DNA from: Burkholderiaceae bacterium
Lineage (GTDB): Bacteria > Pseudomonadota > Gammaproteobacteria > Burkholderiales > Burkholderiaceae_C
Assembly: GCA_023268425.1 (NCBI GenBank)
Contig: JALRFN010000182.1
Span: 1-11,515, forward strand
Reading direction: 5' to 3'
Length of the DNA stretch: 11,515 nt
The notes below the pieces were generated by a model. It saw nothing but the letters and a program-made list of their open reading frames with translations, did no database searches and was not told the DNA's origin. Every line of letters starts with the position of its first letter. Position 1 is the stretch's first letter. Below are positions 1 through 6,784 of the stretch, piece by piece. The position numbers were made by a program, and so were the translations under genes.

Positions 1-522
1 AACGACCCGGATGACGCCAAGTTCATGTCGGAAGTCGCTGGCACCAAGATCGACGAAGCCTTCATCGGCTCGTGCATGACCAACATCGGTCACTTCCGCG
101 CTGCGGCCAAGGTCTTGGGCGGTGCGCGCGACATCCCGGTCAAACTGTGGGTCGCGCCGCCGACCAAGATGGACGAGAGCGAGTTGATCAAAGAGGGCCA
201 CTACTCGACTTTTGGCACGGCCGGTGCGCGCACCGAAATGCCGGGCTGCAGCTTGTGCATGGGCAACCAAGCGCAAGTGCGTGAAGGCGCCACGGTCATG
301 TCGACCTCGACCCGCAACTTCCCCAACCGCTTGGGCAAAAACACGCAAGTGTTCTTGGGCTCAGCCGAGTTGGCTGCGGTGTGCTCCAAGTTGGGCAAAA
401 TTCCGTCCGTCGAAGAGTACCAAGCCGCTGTGGGCATCATCAACCAAGATGCTGGCAACGTGTACAAGTACATGAACTTCAACGAGATTGAAGAGTACGC
501 AGAAGTCGCTGCCAAGGCCTAA
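1..522 (+). CDS. acnB: Aconitate hydratase B, C-terminal part (5' end outside window)
   Basis: The reading frame is open from base 1, so the gene starts upstream; only the last 173 residues are present. It is the C-terminal catalytic end of the bifunctional aconitase B, which interconverts citrate and isocitrate in the TCA cycle and, in many proteobacteria, also acts on 2-methylisocitrate. All three [4Fe-4S] cysteine ligands expected of the family are visible: one in GSCMTNIGHF (codon 73-75) and two in the GCSLCMGNQ motif (codons 247-249 and 256-258). The substrate-site stretch STSTRNFPNRLG follows, as in E. coli AcnB. The C-terminus (YKYMNFNEIEEY) is also typical. The stop is TAA, followed by two hairpins. 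Family identity is very secure; the exact paralogue role (TCA versus methylcitrate cycle) cannot be judged from the fragment. Confidence 0.96.
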   Translation, partial: NDPDDAKFMSEVAGTKIDEAFIGSCMTNIGHFRAAAKVLGGARDIPVKLWVAPPTKMDESELIKEGHYSTFGTAGARTEMPGCSLCMGNQAQVREGATVMSTSTRNFPNRLGKNTQVFLGSAELAAVCSKLGKIPSVEEYQAAVGIINQDAGNVYKYMNFNEIEEYAEVAAKA

Positions 523-533
523 GTGCCATTGGC

Positions 534-556
534 CCTAGCCCCCTTAGCGGGCTAGG
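534..556 (+). repeat. First hairpin after acnB (perfect 8-bp inverted repeat)
   Basis: CCTAGCCC (534-541) is followed after seven bases by its exact complement GGGCTAGG (549-556). It sits 11 bases after the acnB stop and has no T-run. It may slow polymerase, protect the mRNA 3' end, or act together with the true terminator just downstream. Confidence 0.6.
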
Positions 557-565
557 TCAGCGCAG

Positions 566-600
566 AAACCCGCCGCCGTTGAGGTTGGCGGGTTTTTTCT
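566..600 (+). terminator. Rho-independent terminator of acnB
   Basis: AAACCCGCC (566-574) pairs perfectly with GGCGGGTTT (587-595) across a 12-base loop, giving a GC-rich 9-bp stem. The 3' arm runs straight into six T (593-598). This is a textbook intrinsic terminator, placed 44 bases after the acnB stop, and it separates acnB from the DUF1223 gene. Confidence 0.9.
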
Positions 601-657
601 TTGTGCTGAGTGAAACCCATGCGCGTGCGCGGCGAATGACGCCATGGGAGGTGCGAT

Positions 658-1395
658 ATGAATCCACGCAAGATGCGCCAGATCAGCGGTTTGCTGGCAG
701 TGACCCTGGCTGGAACCGCGCTCGCCGCGCAGGTGCCGCAAGCCTGTGATCAAGCCAGTGTGCAAGCCATCACTCAAGTGGTTGAGCTGTATACCTCGGA
801 AGGTTGCAGCTCTTGTCCACCCGCTGACCGCTGGTTGTCCACGCTCAGTGGCCGTGACGAGGTGTTGGCCATGTCGTTTCATGTCTCGTACTGGGATCGC
901 TTGGGTTGGCCAGACCCCTATGCTTCTGCCGAGTCGACGCAGCGCCAGTACCGCTGGGCCGAGCGCATGCGCAACGCGCAGGTCTACACCCCGCAGGTGG
1001 TGGCCAATGGCCAGGACTGGTGGGCTTGGCGTTACCGTGATTTGCCCAAGGCTTTGGCGCCCAGTTCATTGGGCGTGACTTTGACGCGCGATGCGCAAGG
1101 CCTACACGTGCAGGTCAGCAGCCGCGCCGATGACGCCAAGACTTACGGCGCCTACTGGGTGTATTTGCAAGACGGCATCCAAAGTCGGGTCAAAGCGGGC
1201 GAGAACGCGGGGGAAACATTGACGCATGACCACGTTGTGCGCTGGCAGCGCCAAGAGCCCTTGTGGACGGGGCGTGATGGCGGGCGTTGGACGGCGCCTG
1301 CACCCGGGCCGGGCACCGACCGTGTGGCGCTGGTGCTGACTGAGGCTGATGGCTTGACGCCGCTCAAGGCCGTACAGATGCGACTGTGTAAGTGA
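658..1395 (+). CDS. Exported DUF1223 (thioredoxin-like fold) protein
   Basis: The 245-residue protein belongs to the DUF1223 family, whose members have a thioredoxin-like fold and no settled biochemical role. The N-terminus (MNPRKMRQIS, then a hydrophobic stretch ending TALAAQ near residue 25) looks like a Sec signal peptide, so the product is probably periplasmic. The family hallmark follows directly: VVELYTSEGCSSCPPAD at residues 41-57, with a CxxC pair (C50, C53) where thioredoxins keep their redox cysteines, then SFHVSYWDRLGWPDP and YTPQVVANGQ. A strong ribosome binding site GGGAGG (646-651), six bases before the ATG, fixes the start. It is probably a single-gene unit: acnB is terminated upstream and trhP converges from the other side. 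A thiol-redox role is an inference from fold and CxxC only. Confidence 0.9.
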   Translation: MNPRKMRQISGLLAVTLAGTALAAQVPQACDQASVQAITQVVELYTSEGCSSCPPADRWLSTLSGRDEVLAMSFHVSYWDRLGWPDPYASAESTQRQYRWAERMRNAQVYTPQVVANGQDWWAWRYRDLPKALAPSSLGVTLTRDAQGLHVQVSSRADDAKTYGAYWVYLQDGIQSRVKAGENAGETLTHDHVVRWQRQEPLWTGRDGGRWTAPAPGPGTDRVALVLTEADGLTPLKAVQMRLCK

Positions 1396-1588
1396 GCGTT
1401 TGCTCATGCGCTCAAGGTCTTTGATGCAACTGATCGACGTGCGACCAGCGCGCCAATAAACCACTGAGTTTGACCGATCAAGCTGAGGGGGGGCAGGCGC
1501 GTGGGTGGCAGGCACTCAGGCCAAGTGGGCGCCCGGTTGCCCGGGGGCTGATCGGCTCCGTTGTCGATCAAACTGCGGTCGATGGGCC
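1396..1588. other. Convergent intergenic region, DUF1223 gene / trhP
   Basis: These 193 bases lie between two gene ends. I see no convincing gene. A small perfect hairpin (TGAGC, loop GTTT, GCTCA, 1393-1406) overlaps the DUF1223 stop codon, and a G-run occurs around 1487-1493. Neither hairpin is followed by a T-run on either strand, so no intrinsic terminator can be called with confidence. Confidence 0.5.
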
Positions 1589-2995
1589 TCAAGCGCTCGC
1601 GGTTTCGTCGTGTTGCATGCGTGCAATCAAAGCGCCGTCCATCGGCCCATCTGCTGGAATGCAAACGTGCAAAGGGCTGCCGGGGGCCACTTGAATCGCC
1701 TGGCCATCGACGCTGGTCATGGCGGTCAACTGAATCTGGCGGTTGCCGCTGGGGTGAATGATTTCCAGCGTGTCGCCGACCGAGAATTTGTTTTTGGTTT
1801 CGACCTCCACCCAACCGTCGGCACGCACTTGTACGACTTCGGCGACAAACTGGCTGCGTGTGCTGCTGGAGTGGCCGGCAATGTAGTTTTGGTAGTCCTG
1901 CGCCGGGCGACGCTCCATGAGTCCGCTGGTGTAGCCGCGATTGGCCAGGCCTTCGAGTTCAAGCAGCAAGTCTTTGTCGAAGGGGCGGCCGGCTACGGCG
2001 TCGTCGATGGCGCGGCGGTAAACCTGTGCCGTGCGGGCGACGTAATAGTGGCTCTTGGTGCGACCCTCGATCTTGAGCGAGTCAACGCCGATTTGGGTGA
2101 GCTTCTCGACGTACTCAATGGCGCGCAAGTCTTTGCTGTTCATGATGTAAGTGCCGTGCTCATCTTCCATGATGGGCATCAACTCACCTGGGCGATTGGC
2201 CTCTTCGATCAACCACACCTTGTTGGCCTCGGGGTGGCGTTGGCCGTCGCCCGTGGTGGCAAACGCGCTGGCTGCGTCTTCGTCCTCTTGGGCGAAGTTG
2301 AAGCCGTCCAAGCGTTGCAAGGCCACGGCCTCACCCGTATCGGTGTCGGTGGTGGCGTCGTGCGTCTTGTAGGACCAGCGGCAGGCGTTGGTGCAGGTGC
2401 CTTGGTTGGGGTCGCGTCGGTTGAAGTAGCCCGACAACAAGCAACGGCCCGAGTAAGCGATGCACAGCGCGCCGTGCACAAAGACTTCCAATTCGATGTC
2501 GGGGCAGTCGTTACGGATGGCCTCGATCTCGGCCAAGCTCAGTTCGCGCGACAAGATGATGCGGCTCACGCCTTGCTTTTGCCAAAACTTCACCGCCGCA
2601 CTGTTGGTGGTGTTGGCTTGCACCGAGATGTGGATGGGCACTTCAGGCCACAAGCCTTTTTCCATTTGCTCGCGCACCAACATGATCAAGCCAGCATCCG
2701 CCATGATCAGTGCATCGGGACGCATCTCCACCACCGGCTGCAGGTCGCGCAGATAAGTGCGCAGCTTGTCGTTGTGGGCAATCAAATTGCTGGTGACGAA
2801 AAACTTTTTGCCCCTGGCGTGGGCTTCTTGGATGCCGGTGGCCAGTTGTTCCAGCTTGAACTCGTTGTTGCGTGCGCGCAGGCTGTAGCGCGGCTGGCCG
2901 GCATAGACCGCGTCAGCGCCAAAGTCATACGCGGCGCGCATGCGTTGCAAGGTGCCCGCGGGCAAAAGGAGTTCAGGGGCGCGCAGAGTGGTCAT
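1589..2995 (-). CDS. trhP: U32-family tRNA hydroxylation protein TrhP (YegQ)
   Basis: The 468-residue product is closely similar along its length to E. coli YegQ/TrhP (453 residues), a U32 'peptidase' family protein now assigned to prephenate-dependent 5-hydroxylation of uridine 34 in tRNAs, not to proteolysis. Visible hallmarks are PELLLPAGTL at the N-terminus, GADAVYAGQPRYSLRARNNEF, then the four iron-sulphur cysteines C178, C185, C201 and C205 in GALCIAYSGRC and QGTCTNACRW. Next come EDEHGTYIMNSKDLRAIEYV, SLKIEGRTKS and the C-terminal NKFSVGDTLE barrel. The ATG at 2995 is chosen because homology begins right after it; a longer frame exists only through a TTG at 3046. The segment between the last cysteine pair and KVWLIEEANRPGE (about residues 210-256) is acidic and looks family-variable. 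Cytosolic, probably monocistronic. Confidence 0.93.
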   Translation of the reverse strand: MTTLRAPELLLPAGTLQRMRAAYDFGADAVYAGQPRYSLRARNNEFKLEQLATGIQEAHARGKKFFVTSNLIAHNDKLRTYLRDLQPVVEMRPDALIMADAGLIMLVREQMEKGLWPEVPIHISVQANTTNSAAVKFWQKQGVSRIILSRELSLAEIEAIRNDCPDIELEVFVHGALCIAYSGRCLLSGYFNRRDPNQGTCTNACRWSYKTHDATTDTDTGEAVALQRLDGFNFAQEDEDAASAFATTGDGQRHPEANKVWLIEEANRPGELMPIMEDEHGTYIMNSKDLRAIEYVEKLTQIGVDSLKIEGRTKSHYYVARTAQVYRRAIDDAVAGRPFDKDLLLELEGLANRGYTSGLMERRPAQDYQNYIAGHSSSTRSQFVAEVVQVRADGWVEVETKNKFSVGDTLEIIHPSGNRQIQLTAMTSVDGQAIQVAPGSPLHVCIPADGPMDGALIARMQHDETASA

Positions 2996-3108
2996 GGCGA
3001 AATGGGCCTCGCTCAAACAAGGTGGCGCAAGGCTTACAAAACGCAAGCTTTGCTGATCAATTCAAAAGATTGCGAATGCCTGATCGGTTCTAAGATTCCA
3101 CGCAGGTC

Positions 3109-3112
3109 GGAG
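3109..3112 (+). promoter_or_regulatory. Candidate ribosome binding site for a TTG start
   Basis: GGAG stands five bases before TTG at 3118. Spacing and sequence are good, and this is the main reason for considering a TTG-started gene here, since the frame has no ATG. Confidence 0.35.
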
Positions 3113-3117
3113 AGCAC

Positions 3118-3390
3118 TTGGACGTGGGCGTGGTGAACAAAGGAACTCAACTGCCAGCAGTTTTGGCAAAAGGCATTGCGTGGTGGATTGTCGCGCAGAT
3201 TGGCTCGTTGGGGTGTGTGTGGGCCGAGGTGCCCGCCAGGGGCGAGGGGCCATCGCCACTGCCGTCCAGCGCCCCCTCACGTGCAGGACAAGACCTTGCG
3301 GGCACTCAGGACGCCTTTTACAACTGGGTCTGGCTTTACCTGAAGCGCAAAGACGCTGCCCCGTCACACGACGCTCGCCAGCAGCAGTGA
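3118..3390 (+). CDS. Possible small protein of unknown function (TTG start)
   Basis: This 90-residue frame is not a known family to me. For: a GGAG ribosome binding site five bases before the TTG, codon choice like that of the neighbours, a hydrophobic stretch at about residues 16-36 (AVLAKGIAWWIVAQIGSLGC) that could be a signal or membrane segment, and a natural-looking C-terminal part (DAFYNWVWLYLKRKD). Against: no ATG, a proline/serine-rich middle that could be chance in GC-rich DNA, and an open frame on the opposite strand as well. It ends 28 bases before the monooxygenase start, so the two would be co-transcribed. If real, it is a small membrane-associated or exported protein. Confidence 0.35.
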   Translation: MDVGVVNKGTQLPAVLAKGIAWWIVAQIGSLGCVWAEVPARGEGPSPLPSSAPSRAGQDLAGTQDAFYNWVWLYLKRKDAAPSHDARQQQ

Positions 3391-3418
3391 GCGCCACAGG
3401 CGCTGGCAAAATCTGGCC

Positions 3419-4588
3419 ATGACTCACCCCAGCACCACCATCGCAGGCGCAGGCATTGCGGGCTTGTCCTCGGCACTGGCCCTGAGCCGCATCGGGGCGC
3501 GGGTCACGGTGGCTGAGCGTTCGGCGCAGTTTTCAGAAGTCGGCGCGGGCATTCAACTGGGGCCCAACGCCGTGCGGCGTTTGCTGGCTTGGGGCTTGGA
3601 TTTGAACAGCAGCCTGCAAGCCAGCGTGCCGGAGCGCCTGCAGGTCTTGGGCGCCGCCGACGCACGCGAGCGCGGGTGCTTGCGATTGGGGGATGCCGCG
3701 CACGCGCGTTACGGCGCGACCTACGCCACCGTGCACCGCGCCGATTTGCACGCCGCCTTGTTGCACGCCTTGCGCGGGCAGGTCGATGTTGATTTGCACT
3801 TGAACCAAGATCTGCGCTGGCGTTCTGGCAGCTTGTTCAGCGGCGACCAGGCGCTTGCGCCCCATGAGCTCACCGTCGTGGCCGATGGTGTGTGGAGCCA
3901 ATTGCGCTCAGCCGTGGTCGAAGACGGGCCCCCGTTTTGGACGGGCCATGTCGCTTACCGTGCATTGGCACGCATGGCCGACTTGCCCACACATTGGCGC
4001 GTCAACCAAGTGACCGTGTGGCTGGGCCACGACTTGCACGTGGTGCACTACCCGGTGCGGGGCGGTGAATATTTGAACGCCGTGGTGTTGGCCGAAGCGC
4101 CACAACGCCAGCCCAGTCAAGACTGGGACCAGGCCGCTGATGCACAAGGGGTGCGAGACGCGCTGCGCGCTTGCCATCCGCGCTTGCAAGCTTTGGTGGA
4201 TGACTGCCTGGCGGCAGGTGCGCAGTGGCGCTTGTGGGCCTTGGCCGGGCGAGCACCAGTGCGCGGCGCACACGAATTGGTGCGCGATCGCGTGGCTTTG
4301 GCGGGCGACGCTGCCCACCCCATGTTGCCTTATCTGGCCCAAGGCGCGGGCATGGCGATTGAAGACGCGCAAGCGCTGGCCGAGGCACTGGTCAACTATG
4401 CCGATGTGCCCCAAGCCTTGCAGGCCTACGCACAAGCGCGTTGGCAACGCGTGGCCCGCGTGCAAGCGCGCGCCATGCGCAACGGCCGCATCTTTCACCT
4501 GCGTGGACCTATAGCCTGGGCGCGTGATGCGGCCATGCGCATGGGCGGTGAGGCCGTCTTGGATGTGCCTTGGTTGTATGCCGAGTGA
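3419..4588 (+). CDS. FAD-dependent monooxygenase (PHBH/salicylate hydroxylase-like)
   Basis: The 389-residue protein is a single-component flavin hydroxylase of the p-hydroxybenzoate hydroxylase superfamily, which uses FAD, NAD(P)H and O2 to hydroxylate (usually) aromatic substrates. All three signatures are present: the FAD dinucleotide fold GAGIAG at residues 10-15, the DG motif in VVADGVWSQLR (D156, G157), and the second FAD motif GDAAHPMLPYLAQGAGMAIED starting at residue 296. GIQLGPNAVRRL near residue 44 is typical of the salicylate/3-hydroxybenzoate hydroxylase branch. No clear ribosome binding site precedes the ATG, but homology starts within a few residues of it. The substrate cannot be read from sequence. 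It is not obviously kynurenine 3-monooxygenase, and nothing next to it points to a catabolic cluster. Cytosolic. Confidence 0.9.
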   Translation: MTHPSTTIAGAGIAGLSSALALSRIGARVTVAERSAQFSEVGAGIQLGPNAVRRLLAWGLDLNSSLQASVPERLQVLGAADARERGCLRLGDAAHARYGATYATVHRADLHAALLHALRGQVDVDLHLNQDLRWRSGSLFSGDQALAPHELTVVADGVWSQLRSAVVEDGPPFWTGHVAYRALARMADLPTHWRVNQVTVWLGHDLHVVHYPVRGGEYLNAVVLAEAPQRQPSQDWDQAADAQGVRDALRACHPRLQALVDDCLAAGAQWRLWALAGRAPVRGAHELVRDRVALAGDAAHPMLPYLAQGAGMAIEDAQALAEALVNYADVPQALQAYAQARWQRVARVQARAMRNGRIFHLRGPIAWARDAAMRMGGEAVLDVPWLYAE

Positions 4589-4980
4589 ATGACGCCAACT
4601 CGTGTGCAAGTGCATGCAGACCACGCGCACGGCGAGGGTGGTTCAGTGGTCTTGGGTGTTGCGCAGAAGCTTGGTCGCCACCACGGTGACCACAGCCAGG
4701 CACTGCGAACGTCAAACACGGCGCCGTGTTCGGCATCGCTGAACGAAACGCACAACTCGTCGCAACTGCATTGCGGTTTTCGTGTGCCTGTCTGGCAACG
4801 GTAGCTGCCCAACACGGGGCAACGGGGGCACTCGCTTTCGGCCCAAACCAGCCCTTTGACATCGTGTGTTCATCAACCCGAGGTTCGGGCGGTGTTTGGT
4901 CATCAAGCTTCGACCATCTGCTGAAGGCTAGCCTTTGCGCCCCCCTTTCGTCGGGTGCGATGAGCTGATATTCTGAGCTG
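4589..4980. other. Gene-poor stretch with a possible gene remnant
   Basis: No intact gene is convincing in these 392 bases. On the minus strand two short pieces look protein-like but lie in different frames. One is a cysteine-rich piece at about 4716-4865 (CPRCPVLGSYRC, PQCSCDELC). The other is a hydrophobic tail ending at a TGA at 4643-4645 (LAVVTVVATKLLRNTQDH). Their frames are separated by one shift near 4712, as expected of a decayed gene. A small hairpin (CCCGA-GGT-TCGGG, 4877-4889) is also present. The last 22 bases hold a direct repeat reaching the next start codon. Confidence 0.4.
4643..4865 (-). pseudogene. Possible frameshifted remnant of a small cysteine-rich / membrane protein
   Basis: Reading leftward, one frame gives GLVWAESECPRCP, then GSYRCQ and CSCDELCVSFSDAEHGAVF. 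The next frame gives a tail with all-common codons, CLAVVTVVATKLLRNTQDH, and stops at TGA (4645-4643). The tail resembles the last membrane helix of a small protein. No start codon or ribosome binding site links the pieces, and no family is recognised, so this is only a suggestion. Chance open frames in GC-rich DNA would explain the data equally well. Confidence 0.22.
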
Positions 4981-4982
4981 AT
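4961..4982 (+). repeat. 9-bp direct repeat overlapping the araC-type start codon
   Basis: TGAGCTGAT occurs twice (4961-4969 and 4974-4982), separated by ATTC, a 13-bp period. The second copy includes the first two bases of the ATG at 4981. Exact direct repeats at this position are often regulator half-sites, so autoregulation by the adjacent AraC-type protein is possible. The repeat takes the place where a ribosome binding site is expected, and none is seen. Confidence 0.55.
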
Positions 4983-5661
4983 GCAGGCTGTCTTTTTTGA
5001 TTCCATGCCGGTTCGCCGCTATGACCGTGAAGGGGGTAAACACGCCCACGAGCATGCTCAGGTGTTGTTCGGAATTGACGGCGCTCTCCAGGTCGAGGTG
5101 GAAGGCCACAGCGCCTGGGTCGACGCCACCTCAGGCTTGGTTATTCCTCCAGGCGCAAGCCATACCTACTGCGCTCAGCGTACGGCACGGGTTTTGGTCC
5201 TGGATGATTTGACTGGCCCCACAATAGAGCGAATGCGCCGATTTGCATTGCCTCAAGGTTGGCGTGGAGGCGAACTGGCTATGGACGCTGTCCTGGAGAC
5301 CCTGCTGGGTGCCCGCACGATCCGCGCCCGCCGCCGAGTCGATCTGGATGAATTGGTCGAGTACATCGATGCCGATTTGCATCGGGACTGGCGTGTGGCT
5401 GACTTGGCTGCCCTCTGTTGCCTCAGCCCGCAGCGTTTGCGAGCCCGTTTTGCGCAGGCGCTGGGCCAGTCGCCTCTGGCTGTCGTCAGAACCCGGCGGC
5501 TCATTCGCGCTGAGCAACTGCTGACAAGAGGCTTCTCTCTCGAGGCCGTGGCCCTGCAAGTGGGTTACAGCAGTGCGAGCGCCTTGTCAGCAGTCCTTCG
5601 TCGGGAGCGCAACAGCGGGGCCCGAGCGTTGCGCAAAAGACGAGCGTTTCTCGAAAGTTGA
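4981..5661 (+). CDS. AraC-family transcriptional regulator with N-terminal cupin domain
   Basis: The 226-residue protein has the two-part AraC layout. The N-terminal cupin sensor carries HAHEHAQVLFGIDGALQVEVEG at residues 21-42 and VIPPGASHTY at 54-63, the usual jelly-roll 'KH.H...Q.....G' and 'IPPG..H' signature. The C-terminal DNA-binding part begins near residue 120 with two helix-turn-helix units: ADLAALCCLSPQRLRARFAQALG (about 140-162) and AVALQVGYSSASALSAVLRRERN (about 189-211). At 226 residues it is short but normal for cupin-type members. It lies 19 bases before an EamA transporter gene on the same strand, so it most likely controls that transporter in response to a small ligand. The ligand is unknown. 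The start follows the frame's first ATG; a second ATG at 5005 is possible. Confidence 0.9.
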   Translation: MQAVFFDSMPVRRYDREGGKHAHEHAQVLFGIDGALQVEVEGHSAWVDATSGLVIPPGASHTYCAQRTARVLVLDDLTGPTIERMRRFALPQGWRGGELAMDAVLETLLGARTIRARRRVDLDELVEYIDADLHRDWRVADLAALCCLSPQRLRARFAQALGQSPLAVVRTRRLIRAEQLLTRGFSLEAVALQVGYSSASALSAVLRRERNSGARALRKRRAFLES

Positions 5662-5680
5662 ATCGGCTGATGCCCTCAGA

Positions 5681-6583
5681 ATGCCGGCCATGCAAGTTAC
5701 TGTTCGTCCGCTTCTTGGCGTCGTTTGTGTGGTCGCCGCAGCCATGCTCTGGGGAACCACCGGCACATCGCAGGCACTCGCGGGTGGCGCTTTGTCCCCG
5801 ATCTGGTTTGGTGCCCTGCGTTTGCTGTTTGCCGCGGTGTTCTTCGTGGTGTTTGCCGCTGTCACTGGCGCACTCGATCGATCCGCTTGGCAAGGCCTAA
5901 CGCCACAAACCGCCATCGGCGCAGGACTGTGCATGGCTGCCTACAACTTGACGTTCTTTGCAGGCGTCAAATTCACTGGAGTCGGGGTGGGTACCGCGAT
6001 CGCGTTGGGCAGTGGACCGATTTGGGCTGGCTTGCTGCAGGCCATATTCCAACGACAAGCGCCGACCACCGCGTGGTGGGCAGGGACCACAGTCGCGATC
6101 GTGGGTGGTGTGCTGCTGTCCTTAGGCGGCGGATCTGCGGCCGTGTCACCGCTTGGCGTGTTGCTGTGTCTGGGATCCGGGTTGTCCTACGCGATCTACA
6201 CCCTGCTGAACAAGCGCATGGTCGGTCACGCGCCAGCCGCGTCAATCACGCTGGCGGCCTTTGGCGTCGCTGCACTGGTGGCGCTGCCAGCCGCAGCGCT
6301 TCAAACAGGCTGGCCTAGTCTTCATGCGCGCGACCTGATCGCCGTTGCCTATACAGGGATGGTGACCGCCGGCGCGGGCTATCTGCTGTTCAGCTTCGCG
6401 TTGCATCACCTCAGGCCCGCCACGGCTGTCACCTTGGCGCTGACTGAGCCAGTGGTGGCGTTCATGTTGGCCGCGCTGATACTAGAGGAGCCCGCGAGCC
6501 ACACGGCATTCAGTGGTCTGGCTCTGGTGCTGGCAGGTGTGCTGGCGGTGATACGAACCGAGCTTTCGAATCAGCGCAGCTAG
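5681..6583 (+). CDS. EamA/DMT-family transporter, ten predicted helices
   Basis: The 300-residue protein has two repeated EamA domains of about five hydrophobic segments each, as usual for drug/metabolite transporters (RhaT/YdcZ-type inner-membrane exporters of amino acids, sugars or other metabolites). The first repeat starts with VVAAAMLWGTTGTSQALAGG (residues 17-36) and includes ALRLLFAAVFFVVFAAV. The second starts near residue 157 (LGVLLCLGSGLSYAIYTLLNKRM) and ends with PVVAFMLAALILEEP and a final helix LVLAGVLAVI. The start at 5681 gives the normal family length; the frame extends upstream only by overlapping the AraC gene. ATG 5690 is an alternative. The 19-base gap to the regulator suggests a two-gene operon. 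The substrate cannot be predicted. Confidence 0.92.
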   Translation: MPAMQVTVRPLLGVVCVVAAAMLWGTTGTSQALAGGALSPIWFGALRLLFAAVFFVVFAAVTGALDRSAWQGLTPQTAIGAGLCMAAYNLTFFAGVKFTGVGVGTAIALGSGPIWAGLLQAIFQRQAPTTAWWAGTTVAIVGGVLLSLGGGSAAVSPLGVLLCLGSGLSYAIYTLLNKRMVGHAPAASITLAAFGVAALVALPAAALQTGWPSLHARDLIAVAYTGMVTAGAGYLLFSFALHHLRPATAVTLALTEPVVAFMLAALILEEPASHTAFSGLALVLAGVLAVIRTELSNQRS

Positions 6584-6784
6584 GCATGCGTCGTCAGCTT
6601 GGAGCGCGCCACGGACCAAGCTGAAACATAGTGGCTTGGGCTTGGGGACTGTTTGCGGCGACAGCGGCATGTTGAGCTGGCGTAAACGAACGAGCCCTAT
6701 GGCCTGCTGCCCTCCTTGGTGGTTGCCAGGCATAAGCGCCAACCCGATAGGTCAGGTGAGCCCGGTTCACTCATGAGACACCGT
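6584..6784. other. Convergent intergenic region between the EamA gene and kynA
   Basis: These 201 bases separate the rightward transporter from the leftward kyn operon. Apart from the hairpin at 6594-6624 I see no gene, RNA or repeat in it. No T-rich intrinsic terminator is visible for kynA on the minus strand. Confidence 0.5.
6594..6624 (+). terminator. Candidate terminator hairpin after the EamA gene (no T-run)
   Basis: TCAGCTTGG (6594-6602) and CCAAGCTGA (6616-6624) are perfect complements across a 13-base loop. The hairpin begins 10 bases after the transporter stop. There is no T-run on either side, so it may mark the 3' end of the mRNA or aid factor-dependent termination instead of being a true intrinsic terminator. 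Confidence 0.45.

Larger units (their letters stand above)
2996..3418. other. Divergent region between trhP and the FAD monooxygenase
   Basis: Bases 3035-3100 are clearly richer in A and T than their surroundings and should hold the trhP promoter (leftward) and a rightward promoter. A weak rightward pair can be drawn (TTGCGA 3070-3075 and TAAGAT 3091-3096), but the 15-base spacing is short, so I do not call it. The rest of the region contains the possible small gene at 3118-3390, listed separately. Confidence 0.4.

Noticed and set aside
2996..3046. Longer trhP starting at TTG 3046
   Set aside because: No ribosome binding site, and conserved sequence starts only after the ATG at 2995.
1505..3136. 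543-codon open frame on the plus strand opposite trhP
   Set aside because: It lies almost wholly antisense to a clearly conserved gene, its translation has no family features, and long antisense frames are common in GC-rich DNA.
3908..4630. 240-codon open frame opposite the FAD monooxygenase
   Set aside because: Antisense shadow; composition dominated by His, Gln and Arg as expected from reverse reading.
4877..4889. TTCGGG-type hairpin as part of a tRNA
   Set aside because: No acceptor, D or anticodon arms can be folded around it.
5573..5680. Upstream start of the EamA transporter inside the AraC gene
   Set aside because: The first 36 codons would be polar, lack family similarity and overlap the regulator; the ATG at 5681 gives normal family length.
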